Shown: positions 45,832 to 56,870, numbered from the stretch's first letter. The stretch: 64,000 nucleotides of DNA from Isoetes taiwanensis (GCA_021234155.1 JAJEKV010000033.1:3387454-3451453); one strand, 5' to 3'. The notes: generated from the letters alone by a model not told the origin. Numbers and translations: made by a program.

Positions 45832-46530
45832 GAAATTGCCCTCAGGTTTGGAGTTTGGAATGTACATGGCTTAAATTCTTGGAAGATGGTGACAATTGAG
45901 AATATGCTAACTCAAATTGATGTGTTAGTCTGCGTAGAAACTTGGGAACATGAATCTGCTTGCTTATCTAATTTTACAGGCTTCACAAAACTAAAAACAA
46001 TTTGGAATAAAAAGGCTGAAAGTGGCAGGGGCTATGGAGGTATTGCATGTTTTGTGCGCAACAGTTTCTGCAAACTCGTGTCCGTAGTTAAGGTATGTGA
46101 CTACAATCAATACATGTGGATCGAAATAAAGGGGGAAACTTCGTCTTTATATTTAGCAACAGTGTATTTTGCACCGCTAGTTTCTGGGGGGATATATGAT
46201 CATGACAACTTAAGTTTGACAGACCCATTTGTGCATCTAGCAAAGGATATTGCTCGTTTTGCTCTTAAAGGGCAGGTACTATTGGCTGGGGATTTTAATG
46301 GAAGAGTAGCAGGTAAGCAAGCAAAAATTTTCTCTGACAATCTAGATGACATATGGTTGGAAGAGTTGTCCACGTCGGACTGGGATAGAGTCTCCTGATA
46401 AGGACGAAAATGCCATGGGAAAACTCTTGTTACAATTGTGTCAGACATTTGGAATGGTACTTTTTAATGGCACAAGTAAATTTCCATTTGCTAATGGATT
46501 TACTTGCACTACTGCACAAGGTTCTAGTGA
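45832..46530 (+). pseudogene. LINE apurinic-type endonuclease domain
   Basis: The sequence directly after the ORF1 stop, in the same frame, reads FGVWNVHGLNSW, the first endonuclease motif. VCVETWE, YGGIACFVRN and LLAGDFNGR follow, giving the Glu and Asp-Asn metal-site motifs. At about 46393 the frame ends and coding continues in another frame with QGSSEIDYLIG and the SDHTLL motif near 46600. The domain is otherwise complete. It would nick target DNA to prime reverse transcription; the shift makes this copy defective unless frameshifting occurs. Confidence 0.8.
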
Positions 46531-48217
46531 AATAGATTACCTTATTGGTAAAGTTGATGCAGCTAGTCTAGTGCATGATTTTAGGGTGGTTGATCATCCC
46601 ATATCTGATCACACACTTCTTACATTTGCACTGAGAACTAAAGCTACGCATTCAGTGCAGAATAGACAACAGAGATTGCGCATCAGAATTCAAGCGGATA
46701 AGGCAATAATGTATGGAACAAGTCTAGAAAATGCTCTTAATGAGGTAAACTGGTCAGACAGTATTGCAGAAAACAATCAGCTTTTTATTGATACAGTGAT
46801 GTCAGTCGCAATACAGATATTTGGGAGCAGCAAAGGGGGATTGCCAAGAAGGAATCAGAAATGGTGGGATCTAGAATGTTATCAAGCACGGGAGAAATTT
46901 TATAACTCATTGGATAAGAAGGCGGCTAGAAAGGCATTTAAGCAGTTCACAAAGCAAAAACAAGTTGATTGGGAATTACGATGGCAGCAACAATTAATGG
47001 AGGAGCTCAAAACGATCCCTAAACGGTTTTGGAGTCAGTTGCAGACACATACAGCCACATTAGGTGATTTCACAAGGCAAGAACTATTTGATTATGTTAA
47101 TCAATTATACAATGTTCCAAATAGCGAAGAGCAGGAGATTGTTGAAAAAAGCATTGTAGACTTGTTCACGGCAGAGGACATATATTTGTCTTTGAGAAAA
47201 ATGGCTAATGGCAAGGCACGCGATGCGATGGGTCTGGCGATAGAACTCCTAAAATGGGGTGGCAGCAAAACGATGCAAAAACTTGCTGATTTGTTTAACA
47301 TGGCTTTACATCAAGGCTTTCCAGAACAATGGTGTATTAACAGAATTGTCCCAATTCATAAGGGTGGAGATAAAGATGTTGTCATGAATTATAGAACCAT
47401 TCTGGTGAGTAGTATAATGGCAAAGTTATTTGGGGCTGTGCTAGAAAAGAAAATTAGCAGCTGGGCAGAGGGGAATAAAGTACGGGCATGTGGGCAAGCC
47501 GGTTTTAGAAAGGGGCATTCTACTGTTGATCATCTCTTTACGATCAGAGTATTAGCAGAAGGAGCGAAGGGAACAGGAAATGCTCTATACTGTTGTTTTG
47601 TCGACTTCACTAAGGCTTTCGACCGCATCCGTCGTAGCACTCTAAAGCAAAGACTTGAATATTTACAAGTTCCTAAAGAGCTTCAAAATGGAGTTGCATG
47701 CTTATATCATAAAGACTTAGTTGAGCTTTCCTTTCCTCTGGATGGCTCCGGAAAGATAGAAAGCAATATTGGGGTGAAGCAGGGTTGCCCACTATCCCCC
47801 ACACTCTTTGGAGTGTTTATTGATGAACTAGAGGAGTGGATGAGGAGAGAAGACGATGCAGGAGTATGGCTTGGCAAATATGTGATCCAAATACTTTTAT
47901 ATGCAGATGACATTGTTCTTTTCTCTAAAACTGCCGCTGGGTTACAAAAGCTCCTAGACATCTTGGCTTCCTTTTGTAATGAAAAAGGGATGGCAGTAAA
48001 TAAAGGGAAAACAAAAGTGATGGTTGTAGGGAAAAGAGAAAACATTCAGATGCAGTTTGATGGAGAGGTCTTGGAGCAAGTACATCAATATAAATACCTT
48101 GGGGTGGAGTTTACTGACAACTATAAATGGAATGCAGGAGTTGACAAAAGGGTTGCAGGAGCAATGAGAGCTTTATATGGCACAATGAGTTTGTGGAGGA
48201 ATATGCATATACTGTAA
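46346..48217 (+). CDS. LINE reverse transcriptase
   Basis: An uninterrupted frame of 623 codons. It begins with the C-terminal part of the endonuclease and continues through the RT fingers and palm: RIVPIHKGGDKDVVMNYR, CGQAGFRKGHSTVDHLF, CCFVDFTKAFDRI, GVKQGCPLSPTLFGVFIDE and the catalytic LLYADDIVLFSK. The thumb region reads YKYLGVEFTDN. This is the group II/LINE RT type. The frame stops at 48217, inside what should be a longer ORF2. Confidence 0.9.
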   Translation: MTYGWKSCPRRTGIESPDKDENAMGKLLLQLCQTFGMVLFNGTSKFPFANGFTCTTAQGSSEIDYLIGKVDAASLVHDFRVVDHPISDHTLLTFALRTKATHSVQNRQQRLRIRIQADKAIMYGTSLENALNEVNWSDSIAENNQLFIDTVMSVAIQIFGSSKGGLPRRNQKWWDLECYQAREKFYNSLDKKAARKAFKQFTKQKQVDWELRWQQQLMEELKTIPKRFWSQLQTHTATLGDFTRQELFDYVNQLYNVPNSEEQEIVEKSIVDLFTAEDIYLSLRKMANGKARDAMGLAIELLKWGGSKTMQKLADLFNMALHQGFPEQWCINRIVPIHKGGDKDVVMNYRTILVSSIMAKLFGAVLEKKISSWAEGNKVRACGQAGFRKGHSTVDHLFTIRVLAEGAKGTGNALYCCFVDFTKAFDRIRRSTLKQRLEYLQVPKELQNGVACLYHKDLVELSFPLDGSGKIESNIGVKQGCPLSPTLFGVFIDELEEWMRREDDAGVWLGKYVIQILLYADDIVLFSKTAAGLQKLLDILASFCNEKGMAVNKGKTKVMVVGKRENIQMQFDGEVLEQVHQYKYLGVEFTDNYKWNAGVDKRVAGAMRALYGTMSLWRNMHIL

Positions 48218-49090
48218 ATGGAGTATATGCGAAAACTTATGTTTAAAATGTTGGTACAACTTTGTGGTACTATACTGGATGTTGGTTTTGGGGACCGGGC
48301 CTGTCAAAAAAAGAAATGGGCTTAGTATTGAAAATATACTGAAAAAGATTTTTGATGGAAGAATGGGGTGAAAGTGCAAACACCTTACACGAGATGTTGC
48401 TTGCAGAGACAGGATTTCTACCATTAGAAGCAGAAGCACTATGCCAGGCACTTGAGTACTTGCAGAGAGTCCAACATCTTGAAGAGGATCGCCTCCCGCA
48501 TCAAGCCCTTCAAGAGTCAATGAGGCAACCGTATATTGGATGGTACAAATTTGCTTATAGATCTGGCTTCACAAATGGGGGATAGACATTTTAGACATTC
48601 CCGATACAAAGACTGGGGATTAAGAGTCTCATTTCTGAAAAAGTTATCCACCATTTATGGGCATCTCCTTTGGCACAAAAAATGGAATATTACAAACGGG
48701 AGGTGAACATTATGATTAATTATGTGGAGCAAGATTACCTTGATACTCTGATGGGATACAAACGACGCAGGCTTATTTCCCAAGCTCGGTTGCGGTCTCA
48801 CTCCTTAGGTAGAGCGTGTTCATGATATTCCACATGAGCTAAGATTTTGTCCATGTTGCAGAGAACCTGTTGTGGAAGATGAACACCATGCCTTTCTGGA
48901 ATGCTCTAGATTTGAAGAGGTACGTGATGCTTTTGGGATTGATGCTACTTTGTCTAGAAGCTTTACGCTATTACTTTCGATGCCTCCAATGCGGCTTGGA
49001 GCTTATCTTCAAGCGTGGTGGGGACATCGGAAAATGATTTTAGACTTGAATAGTCTAGCAGATGATATGGAGGCAAGAGGCCTCATTTAG
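48218..49090 (+). pseudogene. LINE ORF2 C-terminal region with zinc-binding motif
   Basis: Frame-shifted remnants: 48352-48585 (LPHQALQESMRQPYIGWY) and 48872-49090. An adjacent frame gives CPCCREPV and then EDEHHAFLECSRFEEV, a CCHC-type finger typical of LINE C-termini. Multiple frame changes indicate decay. Confidence 0.65.
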
Positions 49091-49280
49091 TGGATTTATT
49101 ATATGTATTTCTTTTGTCGCCTAATGGACCTGAGGGTCTTGATATGGCGTGATAATAAATCAAATCAAATCAAATCAAATTTCATTTGTTATACCTGTTT
49201 TTCTTCCTTCCTCCTCCCTTCCAGCGCCATGGCATCCACCGACCTACTTGCATGGTACCAAGATGGAGAGTATTGGGATC

Positions 49281-49817
49281 TGTTAAGAGGAAAATCACAC
49301 CCAACCCAAGGACCTTGGACTTGGCCCGAAGGCCTTCATCAGCACACAAACTAACACAACTTAACTCTGCCTCTCACCCAGAATTAAGAGGATCAAAAGA
49401 ACATTCACATCATAATAACATGAACAAGAGATACTCAATATGAACTTCTTTATTGAAACTCAAAAGATACAACCAGAATACTTACATAATCATGCTCTTC
49501 ACTAATGATCTCTCTCTCACCACACATGACTACCCCTTTAGTCATGTAAAATGCCTATTTATAAACAAGAATGGCCTAGGTGGCAATGACATGGCTGTGA
49601 TGTGGCACATGACATGGACCAAGGGTAGTTTTTGTGTTTCTTCTTTGTGCCTTTTCCCATGGATCGATGACATGGCCATGATGTGGGAGGATCACTGACA
49701 TGGACCAATAGGAATATGAATAACATTTGGTGATGTGGACCCATGCCAATAATGATATTATCCTCCAATGTAATGGCCATAGTGCGAATGCATGTAAAGG
49801 GTGGAAAACCCCTAACA
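49281..49817 (-). repeat. TR-GAG LTR (element 3' end)
   Basis: 537 bp, TGTTAAGAGG to CCCCTAACA on the plus strand. It is apparently identical to 52310-52846. Confidence 0.97.
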
Positions 49818-49836
49818 TATTTTCCCCCAACTTTTG
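49818..49836 (-). other. TR-GAG polypurine tract
   Basis: TATTTTCCCCCAACTTTT on the plus strand abuts the left LTR. Read on the minus strand it is a purine tract (AAAAGTTGGGGGAAAATA) just 5' of the 3' LTR. Confidence 0.85.
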
Positions 49837-49943
49837 ATGAGAACCTGGGTTCTCATCAATCTTCTCTTTGAGATGTTTGATTTTGACCTTAGGTTTTGGT
49901 TCTTGATGAAGCAAGGTACCATAATGAGTAAGTATAGTTTTCT

Positions 49944-51167
49944 TTAGCAAGAGATCATCCATAAAATTTCCTTGTTGGTTTGTATGGTCCGGTTCATATA
50001 GTAATTAATCCATATGAATGGATTGGCCTTGAACTTGGATTGCTCAAGAGAAACTACATCTATAACATTCTCCATGTCATACTTGTTTGCATTCTCTGTG
50101 ATTCGGAGTTCTTCAATATGAGGTCCTGTAGCGGCATTAACTTTGGAGACCACTTTTTCACAAAATAATCTATTGATGATGGGCATGCTTCCCCATTTGT
50201 CCATAAGATTTTCTCTTTGGAATTCTTTAAGGATTGGAGCTATTTTCTCAATTTCATAGGTAGCAATATGTGATGCGAAATTTTCATCATACGTAACATG
50301 CCTTTCAATTGCTTGAGTGCAAGTTTCTTTCTCAGTTAGCCCAATATCCACCACATTTGCACCAACTTCAAAATGGTCCTCCTCAATATCTTCTTTGGTG
50401 AAAATATTACTCGTTTCCTTGTCTTCGTATTCTAGATTTATTTCATTGCCGTTATCATCATCATCAATGGCAGCAACATCATCTCCATAGGGTTTTTCAT
50501 CTAGTGTCCCTTCTTTGTCTATATTTTCGTTGCTCAAATCTACATGCTCTTGAACATTACCAAAAATATGTTTAGAATCCCTTTTTGTTTCAAATACTAT
50601 TCTTTCATCTTCCGTTCTTGTAGGAATCAAATCCTTGCACATTGTGTATCCTGGTTCTAGTTCATCATGCCTTTTAGCACCTAGAACCATATTAATCACG
50701 ACAGCTCTTTTAACTGCCTGATTTAAAGTAGAAGGATTTTCTAACTCCAATCTTTCTTTCACTTTAGAAGGGAAACCATTTATGAACCATTCAACAATGT
50801 CCTGTTCATGCGGCTTCGGTTGCATTTCTGCAACTATATAAAGTATCCGTAAAGCAAATTGTTGAGGATGCTCTCCTTCTTCTAGTTTAAGTTCATCCAA
50901 CATTTCCTTACATTCTCGATATGAGAACTCTTCTTGATACCTTTTAATGAACTTTTCTTTAACGTCATTCCATGTAGACATGCAAGGAAGATTAGAGAAT
51001 ATCCAGTTAGCTGCGGCACCACGTAAGGTTGTTGCAAATATTAACAACCTTACAGAATCTTCATTATCGCCATTGAACTTGCTTAGAGTTTCAAATTGTT
51101 TAATATAGGTTTTTGCACTAACCTTGTTAGGGTCGTCATGGTTGTAAATCGAATATTCCAAAGCCAT
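49944..51167 (-). CDS. Intact gag-like protein of the TR-GAG element
   Basis: An uninterrupted 407-codon frame starts at an ATG. Residues ~15-130 match the retrotransposon gag (capsid-like) pattern: AKTYIKQFETLSKFNGD, LRGAAANWIFSNLP, TWNDVKEKFIKRYQEE and EGEHPQQFALRILYIV. WFINGFPSKVKERLE follows. The C-terminal half is acidic (AAIDDDDNGNEINLEYEDKE) and then helical. There is no CCHC zinc knuckle, protease or RT. The frame is fully open in a young element, so the protein may still be made and may package its own RNA for trans-mobilisation. Only this gene is present between primer site and polypurine tract. Confidence 0.9.
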   Translation of the reverse strand: MALEYSIYNHDDPNKVSAKTYIKQFETLSKFNGDNEDSVRLLIFATTLRGAAANWIFSNLPCMSTWNDVKEKFIKRYQEEFSYRECKEMLDELKLEEGEHPQQFALRILYIVAEMQPKPHEQDIVEWFINGFPSKVKERLELENPSTLNQAVKRAVVINMVLGAKRHDELEPGYTMCKDLIPTRTEDERIVFETKRDSKHIFGNVQEHVDLSNENIDKEGTLDEKPYGDDVAAIDDDDNGNEINLEYEDKETSNIFTKEDIEEDHFEVGANVVDIGLTEKETCTQAIERHVTYDENFASHIATYEIEKIAPILKEFQRENLMDKWGSMPIINRLFCEKVVSKVNAATGPHIEELRITENANKYDMENVIDVVSLEQSKFKANPFIWINYYMNRTIQTNKEILWMISC

Positions 51168-51721
51168 TGTTTAATGCCTAATATAAGCTGTAGTGTGTTT
51201 ATAATCTGCAAATTTCATAATATTTGATTAATAGCCTTGTAAAAAAAATGCAAACACGTCACTGGATTTTCATTTTCTTGCATTCTTGAAGGGAACCCTT
51301 CATGCCTTTTCAAACCCTAACGGAATTGGAACTTCAGGCTTGGCTATGGCGGAGATCAAATGATCAGATTCTGGAAAATACCGTTTCAAAAGCTAACGAA
51401 TTGTTGATGCTATTGGTCTCTTCAAGGAAGACAGAAGTGGATCATTGTTTGCTTTTCTGCAGGTTATAGATTTCGGTTCTTATATAAAGGCATCTATTCT
51501 GCCATTTTCTTTGCCTGTTTGTTTCTTTTCTTGCCGGAAAAAGCCTATGTACATGCAGAATGTTTTTCAGATTAGAGATCTAAATTGATAGCATTTCGCG
51601 TTTCTTTGAAGGGCGGAATATCTGTCTTGTTACTCAGCTCTTTGTATAATTTAACCCCAGAGAACAGGTAATTGTTTTTCCAAATCCTTTATCTTATGTT
51701 TTCCTTCTGTCCTTCCGTCTT

Positions 51722-52245
51722 TAGCACGGGACTAAGTAGCAAGTGCTGGCCTCTGGAAAGAAAATTTCAAGCAGAACTTTGTTTCATTCTATTATTATAT
51801 CTTCCAAAAATGTACTAATCAAAGCCAGAATTATGTGCACTGCACTTCTGAGCAATCTGTGGTGCACTTTAACCTGTGCACAAGAATGTGCTTTAACTTT
51901 TTCAGAATTTCTCAATTGGCTACAAGTTTTATTTCAAAACGCATCAGAGGCTTCAAGGCTGAGTATTTCTTTAAGTTGCTTCTTCCATCTGTTTGTTTTA
52001 TTTTCTTTGTAATATGGGACCTAGCAGCGATGCTGGGTCTCTACAAAAGTTAAGAAGAAATTCTGTTCAGTATAACTTTTGCTTCCCTGAATTGAAAACC
52101 AGAGTTTTATTTTGCACATCAAAGATCTTTTTGTGCAATCTGTTAATTATTTTTAACCTGCACATAAGAATATGCTTTGAACGTTTCCAAATCTTGCAGT
52201 TATTTTTTCCTACTCATAAGAATATGTTTCATAAGAATATATTTT
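51722..52245 (-). repeat. Diverged direct duplication in the TR-GAG leader
   Basis: Two ~230-250 bp segments (about 51722-51975 and 52012-52245) share ordered blocks: GGGAC(T)-TAG-AGC, GAGCAATCTGT/GTGCAATCTGT, TTTAACCTG-GCACA-AAGAAT-TG-GCTTT and CAGAATTT/AAATCTTGCAG. They lie between primer site and gag. Confidence 0.55.
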
Positions 52246-52289
52246 TGTCCCTGCACTGCATAGTGCATTTTATGCTGAAACGTCCAAGG

Positions 52290-52306
52290 TCCCGGCAACG
52301 GAACCA
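52290..52306 (-). other. TR-GAG primer-binding site (tRNA-Asp-like)
   Basis: The plus strand reads TCCCGGCAACGGAACCA, which resembles a plant tRNA-Asp 3' end including CCA. It lies three bases from the LTR. Two acceptor-stem positions differ from the usual GGCGCCA form. Confidence 0.75.
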
Positions 52307-52309
52307 AAA

Positions 52310-52846
52310 TGTTAAGAGGAAAATCACACCCAACCCAAGGACCTTGGACTTGGCCCGAAGGCCTTCATCAGCACACAAACTAACACAACTTAACTCTGCC
52401 TCTCACCCAGAATTAAGAGGATCAAAAGAACATTCACATCATAATAACATGAACAAGAGATACTCAATATGAACTTCTTTATTGAAACTCAAAAGATACA
52501 ACCAGAATACTTACATAATCATGCTCTTCACTAATGATCTCTCTCTCACCACACATGACTACCCCTTTAGTCATGTAAAATGCCTATTTATAAACAAGAA
52601 TGGCCTAGGTGGCAATGACATGGCTGTGATGTGGCACATGACATGGACCAAGGGTAGTTTTTGTGTTTCTTCTTTGTGCCTTTTCCCATGGATCGATGAC
52701 ATGGCCATGATGTGGGAGGATCACTGACATGGACCAATAGGAATATGAATAACATTTGGTGATGTGGACCCATGCCAATAATGATATTATCCTCCAATGT
52801 AATGGCCATAGTGCGAATGCATGTAAAGGGTGGAAAACCCCTAACA
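52310..52846 (-). repeat. TR-GAG LTR (element 5' end)
   Basis: 537 bp, partner of 49281-49817. It ends CCCCTAACA beside the GGATC target duplication. Confidence 0.97.
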
Positions 52847-55266
52847 GGATCCGCAAGTGCCCTTCGACCTGTTGCGGCCCTTGCTATATCAGCGCCTAGA
52901 TCTCATCTCTAATATGCAGCGGCACCCAGACTATGCCGGATTCCTAGAGTTTTACACAGAGGAGATGCTTCCTTTGTGTGTTCCTCTTGGGGATCCTCCC
53001 CAGTTGTATCTAGAACGGGAGGTAGTCCGGGATATGCTAGGGGGTGACACCCACGCGTATGATGTGCTGAAAGGAAAGCTTAATGGGGCAAGCACCTACC
53101 CGTTGTGCAGCATCAGGGGCGCCAATATCTTGAAGTTGCCTTCGCCCTAGCCATCCTCATGGATCAATACGTTGAGGATGAGACTTTGCCTGCAGAGAAG
53201 GGCAAACTTCCTGAATCTTCCGAGGAGGGAGAAGATGAGCATATAGGCATGGGTGATTTCGGTCGTTGGAAGCAGTTGGCAGAGGAGATGCCACCACGCC
53301 GGGAGCAAGCTGCATGCTTGTCAGGGCTAGACGCCCTTCCAGTTGTTTATCACCAAGGGCAAGAATATCTTCTCTTGGATGATATCATCTGGACCTATCA
53401 CATGGTGGCCGGATTTAAGCGCTGGCATAAGGACCATGTGCTCTATGAGCTAGCGGAGTACTGTATGGATGATTTCATCGACTTCGCTCCTATTGAGCTT
53501 CCTCCGGAGGTGCAGCAGTTACTCCAATTCCACCAGGAGACCCTAGAACCAGCTGAAACTTTGCTACGGCTTCGGGAACTAGTGATGCAGGATCCGCCCT
53601 CTCAGCCTTCACCGGATGCCTTTACAGCTATGGGACCTCATGTTCCAAATATTAATATGGTCGAGGTTCCCTCCGATTCGGATGAGGAGGGAGAGGATCT
53701 ATACCATACTCCTGCTCATCTGAAGGAAGAGCAACAAGAACTCAAGGAAGAAGAAGTCCCTATGGACTTAGACAAGGAGGTGGCCACGTCAGAGACCCCG
53801 CAAGGGAAGGTATTGGGAAACCACCTTACTCGCTTTTTCTTATCAACTTTTCGACAGGGGCAAGTTCTTTTTATAGCCCGAGATTTAGGGCCAGATGTGA
53901 CGTTCCAGGATAATATACGATATGAATACGTATATTATACTGACACGTCACTAGTACATGTCGACTTAGACGACATGTACGCATCGACCATAAAAGGGTA
54001 GTACCCTAGGGTACAACCTTGTGACCTATTATATTGCACATGCTAAGGCCACATGTAAATATAATATCCTTTTGCCATGTGGCAATAGCCCATTGACCAA
54101 TCAGGGCCCAGCCCTAAAGTCGTGGGGATAAAGGGGCATAAACCCTAAAAGGGAAACCTTTTCAGTTCCCAGCCCCATAAGTCGGATCGGAGCAGCAGTG
54201 GACGTTTTCTCGCGTGAACAGTAGAAGAGGAACCGACATTCCTTAGTAGCAGCTCGATCCAAGCCAGCAATCTCGAGATTCAGCAGCATGGACGCCTTCA
54301 CAGGAGTGGGAGCCAGCCAAGAAGCCGGTTAGTGGTTGATCCGATAGTTAGATCCGAGTTTTCAGCCCTCATTCAGTAGGATTAGTGTTCATTCTTAGCT
54401 CTAGGCGACCCCTACAGCCTAAGAATGATAGGTACTAACAAAGGAACCTAACCATGTATGATTAGGTAGATTAGAGTAGATGTATTCTATTGTTTCAGTT
54501 CTGTTGTGATGATATTGTGACATTCTATGCGCCACTCTTGTGTATTGGGAAGGGGGGTAGAGACCCAGAGCCCAAGTGGTTGTATGATCATAGTTTTAGC
54601 CCATTAATTCCCAATTAATGCGGCCTGTGCATAAGAGCCCGCCTGGCTGTGGGTGGCGGAGCTAGACCGGCTGACAAGGGAGGGCTTGTCTAATCACGGT
54701 TGATCCCGCTGGCGCGTAACGATGGCCGGGAATCGTGAGCTAGGCCTAATACCCTGGCACTGCGTGAGGGCAGGGTATGGGCTCACACTCGTGGGGTGAT
54801 CGCCATCTTCCAATTGAGTTCAAGTCGATTATGGAAGCGGTGGCTCTCTAGCTTCGCCCGTGGTTAGCATGAACCTTACGGAGGAGAGATCTCCTCCCCG
54901 CCTCATTGGGACTGGGGAGATGCAACCCGAAGAGAGAGCCCCTCCGGCTATTCACCCGGTGAGCTACGGATGGAGCTCCAATACTTTTCAGCCTATCTCG
55001 CATAGTATGCGGGGAGGGGCGGATGGAGTGGACTACCCAACGACCATGTTCCTATGCCAGCCAAATCCATTTGCCATGAATTCTGTCTGCATGCTATCTG
55101 GAGACCTCAAGTTGTCAGTCGATCCCCATGAGTCTGAGCCTGGGTAGGATCTCCCCTATGTCATGTTGATGTACTGATGTGTGATGCAGCTACTGTGATA
55201 TGGTGGACCACCCTTCGAGGTGGGTATATTTTTATTGCTTGATGTCATGTGCTCATGTATTGTTTA

Positions 55267-55710
55267 TGTTGATGTTTGGGGTTCTTGGCATCACCTTGCA
55301 GCAGCAGTCCATGACTGCCGGATGCCACAAGGCTGCCACAAATGCTCATGGATCAACAAAAGAAGATGGGAAGAAACTCCAAGAACAAGAACAAAAGAAA
55401 GAATGAACAAAACAGAATCATATTGATGCTCCAAAAGGAGGTGCTCCAAAACGTGAGCAAAAACCTAAACAATGAGAGGAAATGCTCTCTCTAAATAGTA
55501 GAGCAAAACCCTAACCCTAAATGATATCTCACCCTCCACAGATCTAGGCTAAATCTGGGCCATAGATTGTGGGGTCCAATATGACAAATACATGTGGCAT
55601 ATGCCACCTACCATATATGTGGGCTAAATCTGGGCCCTAGATCAAGTGGTCCAATGTAAATACATGTGGCCTATGCCACTCATACATATGTTTAGCCCAA
55701 AGGGCTAACA
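55267..55710 (-). repeat. LARD LTR (element 3' end)
   Basis: 444 bp, TGTTGATGTTTGGGG to GGGCTAACA. It lacks the GAT triplet present in the partner near its end. Confidence 0.96.
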
Positions 55711-56048
55711 CTCCCCCCCACCACACCAAACTATGTAGAACCTTTATAACAGTAGGTTAAACATTTACAACAGTGTCCAAAGTGAGGGGAAATAATGAGA
55801 ATGTCAGCCAAGTCTTGATCCAAAAAATGCCAATGTCGATGAAGTACAAAAATCATGAGAGGTTGAGAAGGCTGTCACCACTTCTCTTGAGCTTGCCACA
55901 AGCTCCTTTAAAGCCAGAGAAGTCGAATCTAAGGTTGAGAAGGCTGTCACCACTTCTCATAGAGCTTGCCACTTAGCTCCAAATACATGCGCCAATCAAA
56001 GTGTCTTGTAATGAGGTGAACAAAAATGAGGAAACAAAAATTGTTGAA

Positions 56049-56870
56049 GGGGCGAAAGGTCCTAAGTCATCTTCACGCCAGTGTTGAACTTGAAAAGTTG
56101 AAACAAGGAGTTGAAACATAAGTGATTGAAGGGGCGGAAGGCAAGTCAGCTTCACGCCATTTGTTGAACTTGAAAGAGTTTGAGCAGATAGTTGAACTTG
56201 AAGGAGTTGAAATTGAAGGGGCGGAAGGTTCTAAGTCATCTTCACGCCATTTGTTGAACTTGAACGAGGCTCAACCGCCATATATTATGGACGGATGTGG
56301 TTGATCAAAAGGTTGAACTTGAAAAAGTTGACACCAAAGAGAAATTGTTGAAATTGGCCGCATTACGCCATGTGGCCATGTGAGGTTGATGTACAAGGGG
56401 CGGAAGGCGTAATTCATCTTCACGCCATTGCACAGAACTTGAAATTTGTTGGTACAAAGGTGCAAAGCAGATCTAAGAATCGTCCGGGGCAAAAGATGAG
56501 GCGCCCCCAAAATGTGCCAAAAAATATGCTCCAAAGATTTCTTGCATGAAAAGAGGATTGAAAGTTGTGCTCAAAGTCACGCCGTGAGGGGCCGTGACAA
56601 TTTTGATGAACGCACGCCTTTGGGCCGTGATTTTGTTGCCGAAAGAGAAGGATGATGCGGGAATTATGGATTGATGAAAAGTGGTTCCTCCAAAGGCATA
56701 ATGCCTCAAAAATTTGACAAGAGGTCAAGAAGTCACCATTAAAAATCACGCCAAGGGGTTGGGATCGAGTTGTGCATTGAGTTGCTGAAGAATGACCTTA
56801 ACATGCCGTTGGGCCATGTAAGGTTGAGGTATGAAAGGGGCGGAAGGTTGAATCATCTTCACGCCATTTT
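56049..56870. repeat. Five-copy GGGGCGGAAGG...CTTCACGCCAT repeat
   Basis: Units near 56049, 56130, 56218, 56398 and 56838 each contain GGGGCGGAAGG, then TCATCTTCACGCCAT, and most end in TTGAACTTGAA. Spacing is irregular. A 24-bp TTGAGAAGGCTGTCACCACT unit is also duplicated at 55863 and 55934. Confidence 0.85.

Larger units (their letters stand above)
44944..49182 (+). mobile_element. Near full-length LINE (non-LTR retrotransposon)
   Basis: The order is a coiled-coil ORF1, an apurinic-type endonuclease, reverse transcriptase and a C-terminal zinc-binding domain, followed by a 3' tail of AAATC pentamers (about 49156-49182). The coding part is broken by one in-frame TAG, one frameshift in the endonuclease and several after the RT. 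A 25-bp direct repeat (CGTACACGTCCAAGCCAGT core) at about 45008 and 45077 lies near the 5' end. A clear target duplication was not identified, so the 5' boundary is approximate. Confidence 0.85.
49281..52846 (-). mobile_element. Gag-only LTR retrotransposon (TR-GAG-like), very young
   Basis: The two 537-bp LTRs appear identical base for base at an offset of 3029. A 5-bp target duplication GGATC flanks the element (49276-49280 and 52847-52851). The internal region is only 2.5 kb and codes for one gag-like protein; there is no protease, RT or integrase. It must rely on enzymes from another element. This organisation matches the class described as TR-GAG in plants. It interrupts the copy C ORF. 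Confidence 0.93.
49229..53895 (+). pseudogene. Copy C gag-like ORF, split by a retrotransposon insertion
   Basis: The ATG at 49229 (CAGCGCCATGG context, like element A) opens a frame reading MASTDLLAWYQDGEYW. After 17 codons it is interrupted by the gag-only element, and the same frame resumes at 52852 (VPFDLLRPLLYQRLDLIS). A frameshift at about 53100 leads into the frame 53105-54001, whose last 35 codons lie inside the downstream LTR. Blocks shared with element B include TY..L...G and ALA (FALAILMDQYV), GQEYLLLDDI and DDFID. The C-terminus is acidic (VPSDSDEEGEDL). The role is inferred as gag-like from position and homology among copies; no standard gag domain was recognised. No H3 segment is present before the LTR. 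Confidence 0.6.

Noticed and set aside
49352-49780. ORFs on both strands inside the gag-only element LTRs (duplicated at 52482-52809)
   Set aside because: They are identical by virtue of the LTR duplication, have no domain, and overlap each other on opposite strands.
53896-54001. Last 35 codons of the copy C frame as part of the protein
   Set aside because: They lie inside the LTR beginning TGTGACGTTCCA, so they are read-in to repeat sequence rather than conserved coding.
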